Shown here piece after piece: positions 1-7,006 of a stretch of 8,910 nt of DNA. Numbering within the stretch: position 1 is the stretch's first letter; each line of letters opens with the position of its first letter. The translations under genes were made by a program, and so were the position numbers. The notes beneath the pieces are model-generated. The model saw only the letters and a program-made list of their open reading frames with translations. It did not search any database and was not told where the DNA came from. Origin of the DNA: Planctomycetota bacterium (lineage in GTDB: Bacteria > Planctomycetota > Phycisphaerae > UBA1845); assembly GCA_022561255.1 (NCBI GenBank), contig JADFRO010000104.1:1-8910 (forward strand), in the 5' to 3' direction.

Positions 1-879
1 CCCTCCCTCCGACGGGGCATAGCCTCCGAAGAGTACGACCACGTTCCTGCGGCTGTCGAAAGCCATAGCATGCCCATACCGGGCCGATGGTGCTGTAGGC
101 GTCGATCTCAGTGTCCAGTCTGTACCGTCCCACTCCCATGTCTCGTCGGAGCGGCCCGAAAACGGTAGCTGCCCGCCGAAGAGTACCGTCGCGTAGCGAG
201 TACGATGGTACGCCATCGCAAACTTGGAGCGCGGTGATGGCCCGGCTACGAGGCGTTCTGTCCAGCTGCCTCCGTTCCACTCCCATGTATCGTCAGCGTA
301 GCTAGTTCCGACCTGTCCGCCGAAGAGAACGGTTTTGCCCCGCCCGCCGTCGTACGCCATCGCGTGCTGGGAGCGCCGCCAGGGGGCGGCGCTCGCGCGC
401 AGAATCCAGTCCGACCCGTCCCATTCCCAAGTCTCATTAGAACTTAGGTTTCCGCCAAGATAGCCGCCGTACAGCACGGTCTTCTCTCGTGCAACGTCGT
501 GGGCCATGCCCGGCCAGTTGCGTCGCGACGGTCCGTCGGTCGCGCGCAGCACCCAGGACGATCCGTCCCATTCCCATGTATCGCCCAGCCACCCGACTCC
601 CGTGTGCCCACCGAATAAAACGGTAACTCCCCTAGCTGCATCGTAGGACATACCGTGAGTGGCGCGAGGGCTCGGGTCGGTGTCGGCCACCATCTTCCAA
701 GTGTTGCCGTCCCATTCCCAGGTCTCATCCCCACCAGTAGAGCCGCCGAAGAGAACGGTCGCGCCTCGCGCCTTGTCATAGGCCATGGCGTGGCGCTCTC
801 TCGCGCTCGGCCCGGTTGTGGAACGCAACGTCCACGTGGGCTCACTGACCTGGCACTGGCCCCGTGCCTCCGCGGACAT
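1..879 (-). CDS. Kelch/galactose-oxidase-type beta-propeller exported protein, partial (C-terminus beyond left edge)
   Basis: This frame is open from the ATG at 879 to base 1, giving 293 residues and no stop. It contains five WEWDG or WEWNG motifs, coded at 706-720, 562-576, 415-429, 271-285 and 124-138, each followed by a 'W.LR' strand, an 'RHAMAYD'-like strand and a 'TVLFGG' strand. That order is typical of kelch blades in planctomycete secreted proteins. The unit length alternates between 48 and 49 residues. A partial blade (EPTWTLRST) precedes the first full one. The likely role is an extracellular beta-propeller for binding or adhesion; no catalytic residues can be assigned. The ATG at 879 has no good ribosome binding site and no signal peptide. 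A convincing signal peptide sits just upstream in another frame (842-946), so the real gene probably began at 946 and carries a one-base frameshift near 880-890. The family call is firm; the specific function is unknown. Confidence 0.8.
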   Translation of the reverse strand, partial: MSAEARGQCQVSEPTWTLRSTTGPSARERHAMAYDKARGATVLFGGSTGGDETWEWDGNTWKMVADTDPSPRATHGMSYDAARGVTVLFGGHTGVGWLGDTWEWDGSSWVLRATDGPSRRNWPGMAHDVAREKTVLYGGYLGGNLSSNETWEWDGSDWILRASAAPWRRSQHAMAYDGGRGKTVLFGGQVGTSYADDTWEWNGGSWTERLVAGPSPRSKFAMAYHRTRYATVLFGGQLPFSGRSDETWEWDGTDWTLRSTPTAPSARYGHAMAFDSRRNVVVLFGGYAPSEGG

Positions 880-946
880 CGCCGCCGAGAATAAGACCTG
901 CAGCCGCGAATGTGAGGCCTCCCAGCGCGACTTTTGACGCCCTCAT
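842..946 (-). other. Out-of-frame signal peptide ORF belonging to the kelch gene (frameshifted 5' end)
   Basis: The ATG at 946 starts a 34-codon ORF that ends at TGA 844-842. Its protein begins MRASKVALGGLTFAAAGLIL, a textbook Sec signal peptide with a short basic n-region and a hydrophobic core. A GGGGGT stretch lies about 7 bases upstream of the ATG and could act as a weak Shine-Dalgarno sequence. The reading then degenerates into GTGPVPGQ and stops. Removing one base in the GGCGGCGATG stretch (about 878-888) would join it to MSAEARGQCQVSEPTW in the kelch frame, giving a normal signal peptide with a plausible cleavage site at AEA or ARG. This is therefore the detached 5' end of the kelch gene. 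It may reflect a real mutation, a phase-variable or recoded site, or a sequencing or assembly error. Confidence 0.65.
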
Positions 947-1350
947 GTCGTTACCCCCGACCTGAACGAGATTCCCAAGTCATCCAGCCTCAATTCGACA
1001 GCTCCTCGCTACCAAACCCCAAGCTGCTATCGTACCCAGGCGAGCCGCCTGATTCAATCGAAATCCGCCTATCATGTGAGACTTTCCCATGCGTAGTTGA
1101 AGCCTGAAAAAAAGTATGGCGGCGCGATCTTACCCGTATGTAGGGCGAGTGCCCCATCCGTCGCCCAACGAGGGGTGGGGAATGGATCGGGGCGGACTCG
1201 TCTGCCCGTCCTCGAGGTGTCGTGCCAGAGACGAGTCCTGGAACGCGGTGGTGACTTCGACCTTCTTCTCGTCCGGGAGCAACCGCTCCGTCACGGTCGC
1301 GGGTCAGTTCAGGTCCACGCGTCCAGCCACGTACCACGAAGCGCTTCGCC
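947..1350. other. Intergenic stretch without a convincing gene
   Basis: These roughly 400 bases separate the coiled-coil gene from the kelch gene. Minus-strand frame 990-1337 is open for 115 codons, but its product is rich in R, G, P and S, shows no domain or signal peptide, and its start has no ribosome binding site, so I do not call it. Apart from the candidate promoter at 1029-1057 and a run of seven A (T on the minus strand) near 1107 with no hairpin in front of it, nothing recognisable was seen. Confidence 0.5.
1029..1057 (-). promoter_or_regulatory. Candidate sigma-70-like promoter for the kelch gene with a palindromic spacer
   Basis: On the minus strand, TTGAAT (1057-1052) and TACGAT (1034-1029) are separated by exactly 17 bases. 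Each box matches 4 of 6 consensus positions. Transcription would begin near 1022 and leave a leader of about 75 bases before the ATG at 946. The spacer contains the perfect inverted repeat CAGGCG-GCT-CGCCTG (1037-1051), which could be an operator. This is inferred from pattern alone. Confidence 0.3.
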
Positions 1351-2289
1351 TTACGCGTTTCGGATCAGCGTGCGATGCTCCTGTTCGGCGGCGGCGATCT
1401 CGGGAATGATCTGTTCGAGCTTACCACGAAGGTGGCCCAGCACGTTCTGCACCTCCTCCATGACCGGCAGTATCGCGCCCGCCTTGCGATAGCCCTTGCC
1501 GTTCCGATTGCCGGAGAACTCGACGCGGTATCCTTCGGTAACCGAAGCCAGGCGCAGGATCTCCAAGTCGGTCTCGCAGTCACGATCCAAGTCCAGCTCA
1601 CCGATTCGGGCGCTCAACTCGCCGAGTCCCTCGGCGACGCGTTGTACCGATCCGCTGATGCCGCGGCGTGAGACGGCGCTCATGGCCATCATCCCGACAA
1701 GGCCCGTGGAACCGCCCAAGAGCAGCTTGCTGCGCGTGCGACCGACGGCGTTGTTCATATTGTGAAGGCGCTCGAGTAGATTCGTCGCAACTTGTGCCGA
1801 GCTTTCCAGCGCGCGTCTTTTGGCGTTGGAGGCATCGAGCTCGGCGTCGATCGCTCGCAGTTGGGTTGCCACGTCGCCGTCAGCAGCGAGAATGCACTGC
1901 TCTTTTTCTTTGCAAAGCGATTCGTAGGCTTCGTCGGCATCGCTTAGCGCGTTGACTTGTTCCTCGATGTCACGGACACGTCGCTCGAGATCGAGCAGCG
2001 TCCGCTCGCCCTCGTCGAGCTTTGCCTGCAGCTCTGAGAATTCGTGGCGTCGGTCACTGAGCTTGCGTTCCTTGCGCCCCATGATCGCGTCGATCAGACT
2101 TTCGAGAGTCAGCGTCTCCAACGCCTCGATGTCCTGCCGGGTTCCGTCCAGTTCGTTCTCGACGAGGCGTAAGCGGTAGGCCTCTTGGCTCAACCGCTCC
2201 TGAGCTTGCGGCAGCGAACCCTTCAGCTCCTGCCAATGTGCAAGGCGCTGCGATGCTTGTTCGATTTGTGTGTTGAGCTGTTCGTACAA
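1351..2289 (-). CDS. Coiled-coil protein of unknown function with a central hydrophobic glycine-rich segment
   Basis: The product is about 312 residues from a TTG at 2289. That codon has GGGAG (2301-2297) seven bases upstream, which is why I prefer it to the TTG at 2307; an in-frame TAA lies just upstream of 2307 and no ATG is available. Residues 1 to about 175 are strongly heptad-like, rich in E, L, Q and R, with a 'SLIDAIMGRKERKL' break of a type I recall from other uncharacterised bacterial coiled-coil proteins. Around residues 185-210 a stretch rich in L, G and M (LLLGGSTGLVGMMAMSAV) could be a membrane-associated segment or a helical hairpin. A second helical region follows, ending in a conserved-looking block (GKGYRKAGAILPVMEEV, then LEQIIPEIAAAEQEH). 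There is no signal peptide and no ATP-binding motif, so it is not an SMC ATPase. It stands alone between two secreted-protein genes. Its function cannot be assigned. Confidence 0.75.
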   Translation of the reverse strand: MYEQLNTQIEQASQRLAHWQELKGSLPQAQERLSQEAYRLRLVENELDGTRQDIEALETLTLESLIDAIMGRKERKLSDRRHEFSELQAKLDEGERTLLDLERRVRDIEEQVNALSDADEAYESLCKEKEQCILAADGDVATQLRAIDAELDASNAKRRALESSAQVATNLLERLHNMNNAVGRTRSKLLLGGSTGLVGMMAMSAVSRRGISGSVQRVAEGLGELSARIGELDLDRDCETDLEILRLASVTEGYRVEFSGNRNGKGYRKAGAILPVMEEVQNVLGHLRGKLEQIIPEIAAAEQEHRTLIRNA

Positions 2290-2508
2290 GGCTGGACTCC
2301 CGACCAAAGCGCCGGCTGCTTACCTGTCGACCGCCGAGGCCGGCCGCTTTACGCTGCCCGCGCTACTTCATGGATGGGCAAAAGGACGTGCCGTCGGAGA
2401 TTGGGGCCTCACGACTATCGGACGCGCGGTCCGTCACACGCGCGGCGGCGGCGCTGGCGAACATGATCTATCCACTTCCCCGGCACATGCATCAAGGTCT
2501 TGAGGTTC
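2290..2508. other. Intergenic spacer, no feature recognised
   Basis: This is GC-rich spacer between the stop of the beta-helix gene and the start of the coiled-coil gene. It presumably holds the coiled-coil gene's promoter, since readthrough across 200 bases would otherwise be needed. The only structure seen is a short palindrome, TCAAG-GT-CTTGA (about 2492-2503), directly after the beta-helix stop. It lacks the T tract of a classical terminator. Confidence 0.4.
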
Positions 2509-3942
2509 TTACGGCCCCGTGATGGCCAGGTAAAACTCGAACAGGTCGTCCAGGTCGACATCGGCGTCCATCGCGAAATCGAAGATGCGGCAGCAGGGCG
2601 AAACGCCCGTCGGCTCGTCGCCCGTAAAACACCGCTGAAAGCCCGCGATGTCGAAAAGGTCTATCCGCAGGCTCCGGTCAAGATCCCCCATCATCAGCGC
2701 GCGACCCGTGATTGGAAAGTGATACCCCATGTCGACAGTACCCGTATCGCCGGCTTCGTCGCTTCGACTGGTGAGTACATCCATATCAAGGTCGGCAGCC
2801 TGGTCGCCGCCGCCGTCGACGCAGGGGCTCGTGACCTCCTGGCCTGCCGCTGTTTGGCTTAGGTAAAAGCACCCGCCGGGCCCGGGAACGAACAGAGGAT
2901 CGTCGTCGATGTTACCTTGGCCTTCCCAACCGCTTTGGACGTCACTCTGTGTAACGTTGAGCGTCGATCCATCTTCGTTCCAAAACTCATCCCCGCCGTC
3001 CCAAAATATACAGTTCGTAGCGAGCAAGGTGCTGGGTTGCTGGGGACAACAGGAATCGAATGAGAGCGCATTTCCCTGATCGGCCGAATTGGCGAAGAAC
3101 GTGCAATTGGCAAACCGTGGGATGCTGGCACCGTACCAAGCGGCGCCTCCCGCCTCTGCGGTGTTTCCGACGAACAGGCAGTTTTGCACGAACGGAGAGC
3201 TATCCCATCCGCGCATCGCGCCGCCAGCGAAACCGGCCGAGTTGCCCACGAAGATGGAGTCAGTCACCATCGGACTAGCCCCTTCATAATTCATCGCTCC
3301 CCCGAGCGTCGCCTTGTTCTCGCGAAAGGTACAGTGACGAATCGTCGGACTCCCGGCGTTGATGAGTAAGCCGCCGCCCCGGAGGTCCGGATCCGGCCCG
3401 TCCGCGTTTCCGCCTGTTATGGTAAACCCGTCGAGAAAGGCCGAGCCATTCACAAAGCTTCCGTTAACCACGTGGTAGCTGTTCTCATCGTAGTTGGAAA
3501 AACCGGGCCCGTCGTCACCGGAAAGGTCGCCGCTGAGGACGGTCTCGTGCAAAACCACATCGTGAGCGTTCGGATTGATCTCGCCGCAGCCGGCGAACCC
3601 ACCCAAGAGAGCCACTCCGGTTTGCAAATGAAAGGTCGCACTCCGATTTCCCGAGGATTGACCACCGCCGCGGTCAGGTCGGTACACGCCTTCGGCCACC
3701 ATGATGATCGTATTCAGCGTAGCCGCAGCGAGAGCATCTTGAAGGGTCAGGAAGGCGTGGCACCAGGTCGATCCGTCATGGGAAGGCCCCGTGGCGTGTG
3801 GATCGACGAATAGCGTCGCCGTGACGTGCCCGGCCTGAACGCCTATGGACATGCAAAGGAACAAGGCCGGAATCGCTATCCGTGACCTGCTCTTCTTTCC
3901 TCCAAGGAATAACGCGGCGGGCGGAAAAGGTTTTCGCGACAT
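2509..3942 (-). CDS. Secreted right-handed parallel beta-helix protein with degenerate dockerin-like C-terminus
   Basis: The product is 477 residues from ATG 3942, chosen because GGGAGGAG lies five bases upstream (3955-3948) and a signal peptide follows: basic n-region to residue 21, hydrophobic IAIPALFLCMSIG, likely cleavage after VQA at 37. An upstream in-frame start at 4032 would add 30 residues that look non-coding. Residues 44-90 (FVDPHATGP..., then the LQDALAAA helix and IMVAEGVYRP) match the entry strand of polymorphic outer-membrane or pectate-lyase-like helices. Residues 165-320 carry beta-helix rungs of the type 'DGFTITGGNA', 'GSPTIRHCTFRENKA', 'FVGNSA..GGA' and 'FANCTFFANSA'. Residues 345-410 resemble the choice-of-anchor closing segment (DDPLFV, SPCVDGG, VDMGYH). 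Residues 419-477 are a paired dockerin-like calcium motif (GDLDRSLRIDLFDI and FDFAMDADVDLDDL) in which some calcium ligands are replaced. The likely role is an extracellular or cell-surface protein; no catalytic residues are evident. Confidence 0.85.
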   Translation of the reverse strand: MSRKPFPPAALFLGGKKSRSRIAIPALFLCMSIGVQAGHVTATLFVDPHATGPSHDGSTWCHAFLTLQDALAAATLNTIIMVAEGVYRPDRGGGQSSGNRSATFHLQTGVALLGGFAGCGEINPNAHDVVLHETVLSGDLSGDDGPGFSNYDENSYHVVNGSFVNGSAFLDGFTITGGNADGPDPDLRGGGLLINAGSPTIRHCTFRENKATLGGAMNYEGASPMVTDSIFVGNSAGFAGGAMRGWDSSPFVQNCLFVGNTAEAGGAAWYGASIPRFANCTFFANSADQGNALSFDSCCPQQPSTLLATNCIFWDGGDEFWNEDGSTLNVTQSDVQSGWEGQGNIDDDPLFVPGPGGCFYLSQTAAGQEVTSPCVDGGGDQAADLDMDVLTSRSDEAGDTGTVDMGYHFPITGRALMMGDLDRSLRIDLFDIAGFQRCFTGDEPTGVSPCCRIFDFAMDADVDLDDLFEFYLAITGP

Positions 3943-3947
3943 GACAT

Positions 3948-3955
3948 CTCCTCCC
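3948..3955 (-). promoter_or_regulatory. Strong Shine-Dalgarno site that fixes the start of the beta-helix gene
   Basis: On the minus strand, GGGAGGAG is followed by ATGTC and then the start codon at 3942. It is the best ribosome binding site in the window and settles the start in favour of 3942 rather than the longer frame from 4032. Confidence 0.75.
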
Positions 3956-3960
3956 ACGGT

Positions 3961-3991
3961 GTTCGGTGTGTGCGTGCGGCGGCGACCGAAC
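3961..3991. repeat. Inverted repeat GTTCGGT / ACCGAAC upstream of the beta-helix gene
   Basis: Two perfect 7-bp arms (3961-3967 and 3985-3991) are separated by 17 GC-rich bases. The repeat lies in the 67-base gap between the methyltransferase stop and the beta-helix start. There is no T tract after it in either direction, so it is a weak terminator candidate and may instead be an operator or leader structure. Confidence 0.35.
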
Positions 3992-4009
3992 GCCGTCCCG
4001 TGTAGGGTA

Positions 4010-4669
4010 TCAGATTGGGGGCGGATTCCCAAGTCGAGCGTTCAATCCGTCCCAACGACATCTTCGACGCAGTGTAGCGTGCCAGGCGGCTGCCCCGCCT
4101 TTGAAGATGGTGGCCTCGAAGTGCGTTGGCTCGACGGATTCGAGGCTGAACGCGCTGGTGAATACGTCGCGGATTTCCCTCTGCGTCACCCGTCTGGGTC
4201 CGCCCTCACGCGTCTCGTGCTCGCTGAAACATATCAGGTGGTACGCGCCGCCCGGTCGTACGACAGTCGACAAACCCTTTACGAATGCAACGCGCTGCTG
4301 ATCAGAAAAGACGTGAAACATGCCGGAGTCGATGGCCGTGTCGAACGCTTCGCCTAGAGTTTCCAGTGCAAGGGCGTCGTGAACTTGGAATCGCGCTGAG
4401 CTTTTTCGATCGGCTGCTTTTTGGCGAGCCAGGTCGATCGCTTTCGGCGCCGCGTCGATTCCGAGGACGTCGTAACCGTGCTGCGCAAGATGGATCGCGT
4501 TCTCACCCGTGCCGCAACCGACGTCGAGCACGCTTCCGAAAATCAATCCGGCTCGTTGCAGTTCCACAATCACAGGCTGCGGCTTGCCCGTCTCCCAAGG
4601 CGGCGTCGATTCGTACATTTCGTCGAAGCGTGCCGTTGCAAACTCGTCCGTGTGATCGGCGTTGGCCAT
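4010..4669 (-). CDS. Class I SAM-dependent methyltransferase (thiopurine-methyltransferase-like type)
   Basis: The 219-residue product has a Rossmann-type methyltransferase fold with S-adenosylmethionine as inferred donor. The N-terminal PPWETGKPQP (residues 23-32) is characteristic of a subgroup often annotated as TPMT-like or simply class I methyltransferases. Motif I is VLDVGCGTGEN (47-57), the acidic ribose-binding residue is D72 in VLGIDAAP, the next acidic position is HDAL (98-101), and the motif II region is FDTAIDSGMFHVF (109-121). RPGG (138-141) and GGPRRVTQREI (156-166) complete the usual layout. The acceptor substrate cannot be read from the sequence; it is probably a small molecule. 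The last 15 or so residues, after AAWHATLRR, look like an extension with no family similarity. It starts 40 bases after ruvB on the same strand and may be the last gene of the ruv transcript. The start codon has only a weak ribosome binding site. Confidence 0.85.
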   Translation of the reverse strand: MANADHTDEFATARFDEMYESTPPWETGKPQPVIVELQRAGLIFGSVLDVGCGTGENAIHLAQHGYDVLGIDAAPKAIDLARQKAADRKSSARFQVHDALALETLGEAFDTAIDSGMFHVFSDQQRVAFVKGLSTVVRPGGAYHLICFSEHETREGGPRRVTQREIRDVFTSAFSLESVEPTHFEATIFKGGAAAWHATLRRRCRWDGLNARLGNPPPI

Positions 4670-4709
4670 AGCTGGTTACCCGCGACGTAGGCGCCACAAG
4701 AGCCGTTCG

Positions 4710-5774
4710 CTATCCGTCAAAAAGCGTTGCTTCGTCGGCGGGCAGAGATGGGTTACACTTGCCGTTGCCCGGCGGCGCGTAGGGAAAGTGAAGATGGGCG
4801 TAGGCATCTTTTGTGGCCTGCCTGCCCTGGCGCGTGCGAACGACAAATCCGATTTGTAGCAGGTAGGGCTCGACGAGATCTTCGAGCGTGTCGCGCTCCT
4901 GCCCCATCGTGGCGGCGAGCGCGTCGATCCCGGCGGGTCCGCCGCCGTACACTTTGATCAGCGCCGTAAGGAAAGCGCGGTCGAGTTCGTCCAGCCCGAG
5001 CGAATCCACCTGCTGAACGTCGAGCGCCTTTTCGACGATGTCTTGGGTCAATATGCCGTCGGCGCGAACCTGTGCATAATCTCGCACGCGCTTCAGCAGG
5101 CGATTGGCGACCCGGGGCGTTCCCCGGCTCCGCGCGGCGATCATCTCGAGCGTGTTGGCTCGGGCGGTAAGGTCGAGTTTTTCGGCGGATCGCCGCAGGA
5201 TCACGGTTAGATCATCCGTACCATAGAAATCCAAATGATAGCGATGCCCGAACCGATCGCGCATCGCTCCGCTGAGCATGCCCGCGCGCGTCGTCGCTCC
5301 GATCAGCGTAAAACGACGTAGGGCGAAGTTGACCACACGCCCACTGAGTCCGCCCTCGATCGTGTAATCCACGCGAAAATCCTCCATCGCAGGGTAGAGA
5401 AACTCCTCCACGATCGTCGGCAGGCGGTGAATCTCGTCGATGAACAGGACATCACCGGTTTCGAGGTTCGTCAGCAGGGCCATCAAGTCCGCCTGTTTGG
5501 CGAGCGACGGGCCCGACGTGATCCGTGGTGGTTTCTCCGTCATCTCTCGCGCGATGACGCTGGCTAGCGTTGTCTTACCCAAACCGGGCGGCCCGTCGAG
5601 AAGAATGTGTTCGAGCGGCTCGCCGCGTTTTTTGGCAGCGGCCATGGCGATCTGAAGTTTTTCCACGACGTGATGCTGGCCGACCATCTCAGCCAGGCGC
5701 TGCGGACGAAGCGCGACGTCAACCGGTTCGTCGCCGGGTCTTCGTTCGGCCGTTAGGATGCGTTCTCGTGCCAT
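4710..5774 (-). CDS. ruvB: RuvB, Holliday junction branch migration ATPase
   Basis: The 354-residue AAA+ helicase subunit forms hexameric rings that pull DNA through the RuvA-bound four-way junction, using ATP in the cytoplasm. Visible motifs are Walker A GPPGLGKTT (61-69), Walker B with DEIH (LFIDEIH, 110-116), sensor 1 GATTRAG (159-165), the arginine finger within RDRFG (172-176), sensor 2 RGTPRVANRLLKR (217-229), and the C-terminal winged helix from about 265 to 335 with GLDELDRAFL and EPYLLQIGFVVRTRQGR. The length is normal for the family, with a slightly long C-terminal tail (after AHLHFPY) ending in ADEATLFDG. The start ATG at 5774 has only a weak ribosome binding site. The gene lies 72 bases after ruvA and 40 bases before the methyltransferase, in operon-like order. 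Confidence 0.97.
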   Translation of the reverse strand: MARERILTAERRPGDEPVDVALRPQRLAEMVGQHHVVEKLQIAMAAAKKRGEPLEHILLDGPPGLGKTTLASVIAREMTEKPPRITSGPSLAKQADLMALLTNLETGDVLFIDEIHRLPTIVEEFLYPAMEDFRVDYTIEGGLSGRVVNFALRRFTLIGATTRAGMLSGAMRDRFGHRYHLDFYGTDDLTVILRRSAEKLDLTARANTLEMIAARSRGTPRVANRLLKRVRDYAQVRADGILTQDIVEKALDVQQVDSLGLDELDRAFLTALIKVYGGGPAGIDALAATMGQERDTLEDLVEPYLLQIGFVVRTRQGRQATKDAYAHLHFPYAPPGNGKCNPSLPADEATLFDG

Positions 5775-5846
5775 ACGTCGCTATCCGTTGCCTGCCTCGT
5801 TCTTGGTCGTTGCGCTACCGGTATCCTTCCGGTGAAACCGTGACCA

Positions 5847-6479
5847 CTAACCTTCGATGCCGCCCTTGACGCGATAGGCTACACGCACCCACTCGTCCGG
5901 CGACTCCAGGTCCGGATGCAACTGAGCCGCACGCTCCAGCCACCGCTCGGCGTCGCCGCGTGGGTCGCCCCAAGCGACGAGCACTTCCATCGCGTCGCGC
6001 TGCGCCGAGGAGAGTTGCTTCACTTCTCGCCTGGAATCCGCGGGCTCTCCCACCGCGAGATCCATTAGCTTGCCCTTGAGCGTTGCGACGATCAACTCGG
6101 CTGCGCGTTTTCCGATTCCCGGCAGGCTGCTGAGCGATTTCGTATCGTCCGATTCTATCCAGGATGCGATTCTTCGCACGGGCTCGGCGAGCGCCTTAAG
6201 CGCCTTTCGCGGCCCGATCCCCTTGACGGCGATGAAACGCGAGAAAAACTCGCGATCCTCGCGGTGCATGAAACCCAACATTCTCGGCGTCAGTTGCCCG
6301 GAAGCCTGGTTCCCCTCAAGAAACTCGACCGTGTGCAGCGTGATCTGTTCGCCGCGATACGCTGCCAGCTCGGGGATCGCAAATCGCGGTACGAGGATCT
6401 CCCGTGCGACGCCGTCTCGTTCGACGACGACCGCGTCTTCACCTACCTCGACCAGCGTTCCGGTGAGGCCAACGATCAT
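5847..6479 (-). CDS. ruvA: RuvA, Holliday junction-binding subunit of the RuvAB complex
   Basis: The 210-residue protein binds the four-way junction as a tetramer and loads RuvB. Residues 1-65 form the OB-fold domain (MIVGLTGTLVEV and following strands). The central domain has two helix-hairpin-helix motifs, VKGIGPRKAL (85-94) and LPGIGKRAAELIV (119-131). The C-terminal RuvB-contacting helical domain spans about 155-200 (SSAQRDAMEVLVAWG). All are in the standard order and length. Its ATG overlaps the ruvC stop as ATGA (6479-6476), which points to translational coupling. The stop is TAG at 5849-5847. Confidence 0.97.
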   Translation of the reverse strand: MIVGLTGTLVEVGEDAVVVERDGVAREILVPRFAIPELAAYRGEQITLHTVEFLEGNQASGQLTPRMLGFMHREDREFFSRFIAVKGIGPRKALKALAEPVRRIASWIESDDTKSLSSLPGIGKRAAELIVATLKGKLMDLAVGEPADSRREVKQLSSAQRDAMEVLVAWGDPRGDAERWLERAAQLHPDLESPDEWVRVAYRVKGGIEG

Positions 6480-6979
6480 CGCGTCATCTCAACGGGGCTG
6501 GCGTGGTTGATCTCGTTCAAACAACAAAGTGCGATGGCAAGCGCGTCGGCAACGTCGGGCGGCTCCGGTAGCTCGGCCAGGGCGAGCGTGACTTGGATCG
6601 CCCGCTGCATCTGTCCCTTGTTCGCCCGACCGTTGCCGGTAAGAAAGCGTTTGATCTGCGTTGCGGAATAACTTCGCACTTCGATCCCCAGCTTGGCCGC
6701 AGCTAGCAACATGACCCCGCGCGCGTGACCCATCAGGATCGCCGTTCGCGGATGGTTGTAATGGGAGTATAGCTGCTCGACGGCGACGACGCGTGGCTTA
6801 TGTTCGGTGAGGATTGCCGTGATGTCGCTTTCGATCGCGACGAGGCGCTCGGCCAGCGGCGCCCGCGACTCAAACCGACACACACCCGCGTCGAGCACCG
6901 AGACGCCGTCCGCGCCGCCTAAGACGGCGTAGCCCGTCGTGCCCAGTCCCGGATCAATTCCGCACACGCCCGCATCCAT
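6476..6979 (-). CDS. ruvC: RuvC, crossover junction endodeoxyribonuclease
   Basis: The protein is an RNase H-fold resolvase that nicks Holliday junctions symmetrically. From the ATG at 6979 it has 167 residues, beginning MDAGVCGIDPG as in the family. The four catalytic acids are present: D9 in GIDPG, E68 in VAVEQL, and D142 and D145 in PPDVADALAIAL. The family blocks HPRTAILMGHARGV and YSATQIKRFLTGNGRANKGQMQ are intact. A GTG at 7009 would add ten residues (MAQKGSGQTV) that family members do not have and has no ribosome binding site; GGAAG lies about 13 bases before the ATG at 6979, slightly far but usable. I prefer 6979. It is the first gene of the ruvC-ruvA-ruvB cluster, which in many bacteria is damage-inducible; repeats that could be operators lie just upstream (7007-7058). 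Confidence 0.95.
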   Translation of the reverse strand: MDAGVCGIDPGLGTTGYAVLGGADGVSVLDAGVCRFESRAPLAERLVAIESDITAILTEHKPRVVAVEQLYSHYNHPRTAILMGHARGVMLLAAAKLGIEVRSYSATQIKRFLTGNGRANKGQMQRAIQVTLALAELPEPPDVADALAIALCCLNEINHASPVEMTR

Positions 6980-7006
6980 AACGGTCTGCCCGCTTCCTTT
7001 TTGAGC

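Noticed and set aside
1105..1115. Rho-independent terminator at the A/T run
   Set aside because: Seven A (T on the minus strand) are present, but no stable hairpin precedes the run in either orientation.
990..1337. Minus-strand open frame of 115 codons
   Set aside because: The product has no domain, no signal peptide and a biased R/G/S/P composition, and the start lacks a ribosome binding site. It also overlaps the candidate kelch promoter. GC-rich DNA commonly gives such frames.
3943..4032. Longer N-terminus for the beta-helix protein (start at 4032)
   Set aside because: The extra 30 residues would precede an intact signal peptide, overlap the methyltransferase stop, and ignore the strong GGGAGGAG site before 3942.
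3845..4357. Plus-strand open frame of 170 codons
   Set aside because: It is antisense to the start of the beta-helix gene and most of the methyltransferase, both well supported by motifs. The translation shows no family features.
6070..6671. Plus-strand open frames opposite ruvA and ruvC
   Set aside because: They are complementary-strand shadows of two certain genes and rich in S, R and T, as expected of such shadows.
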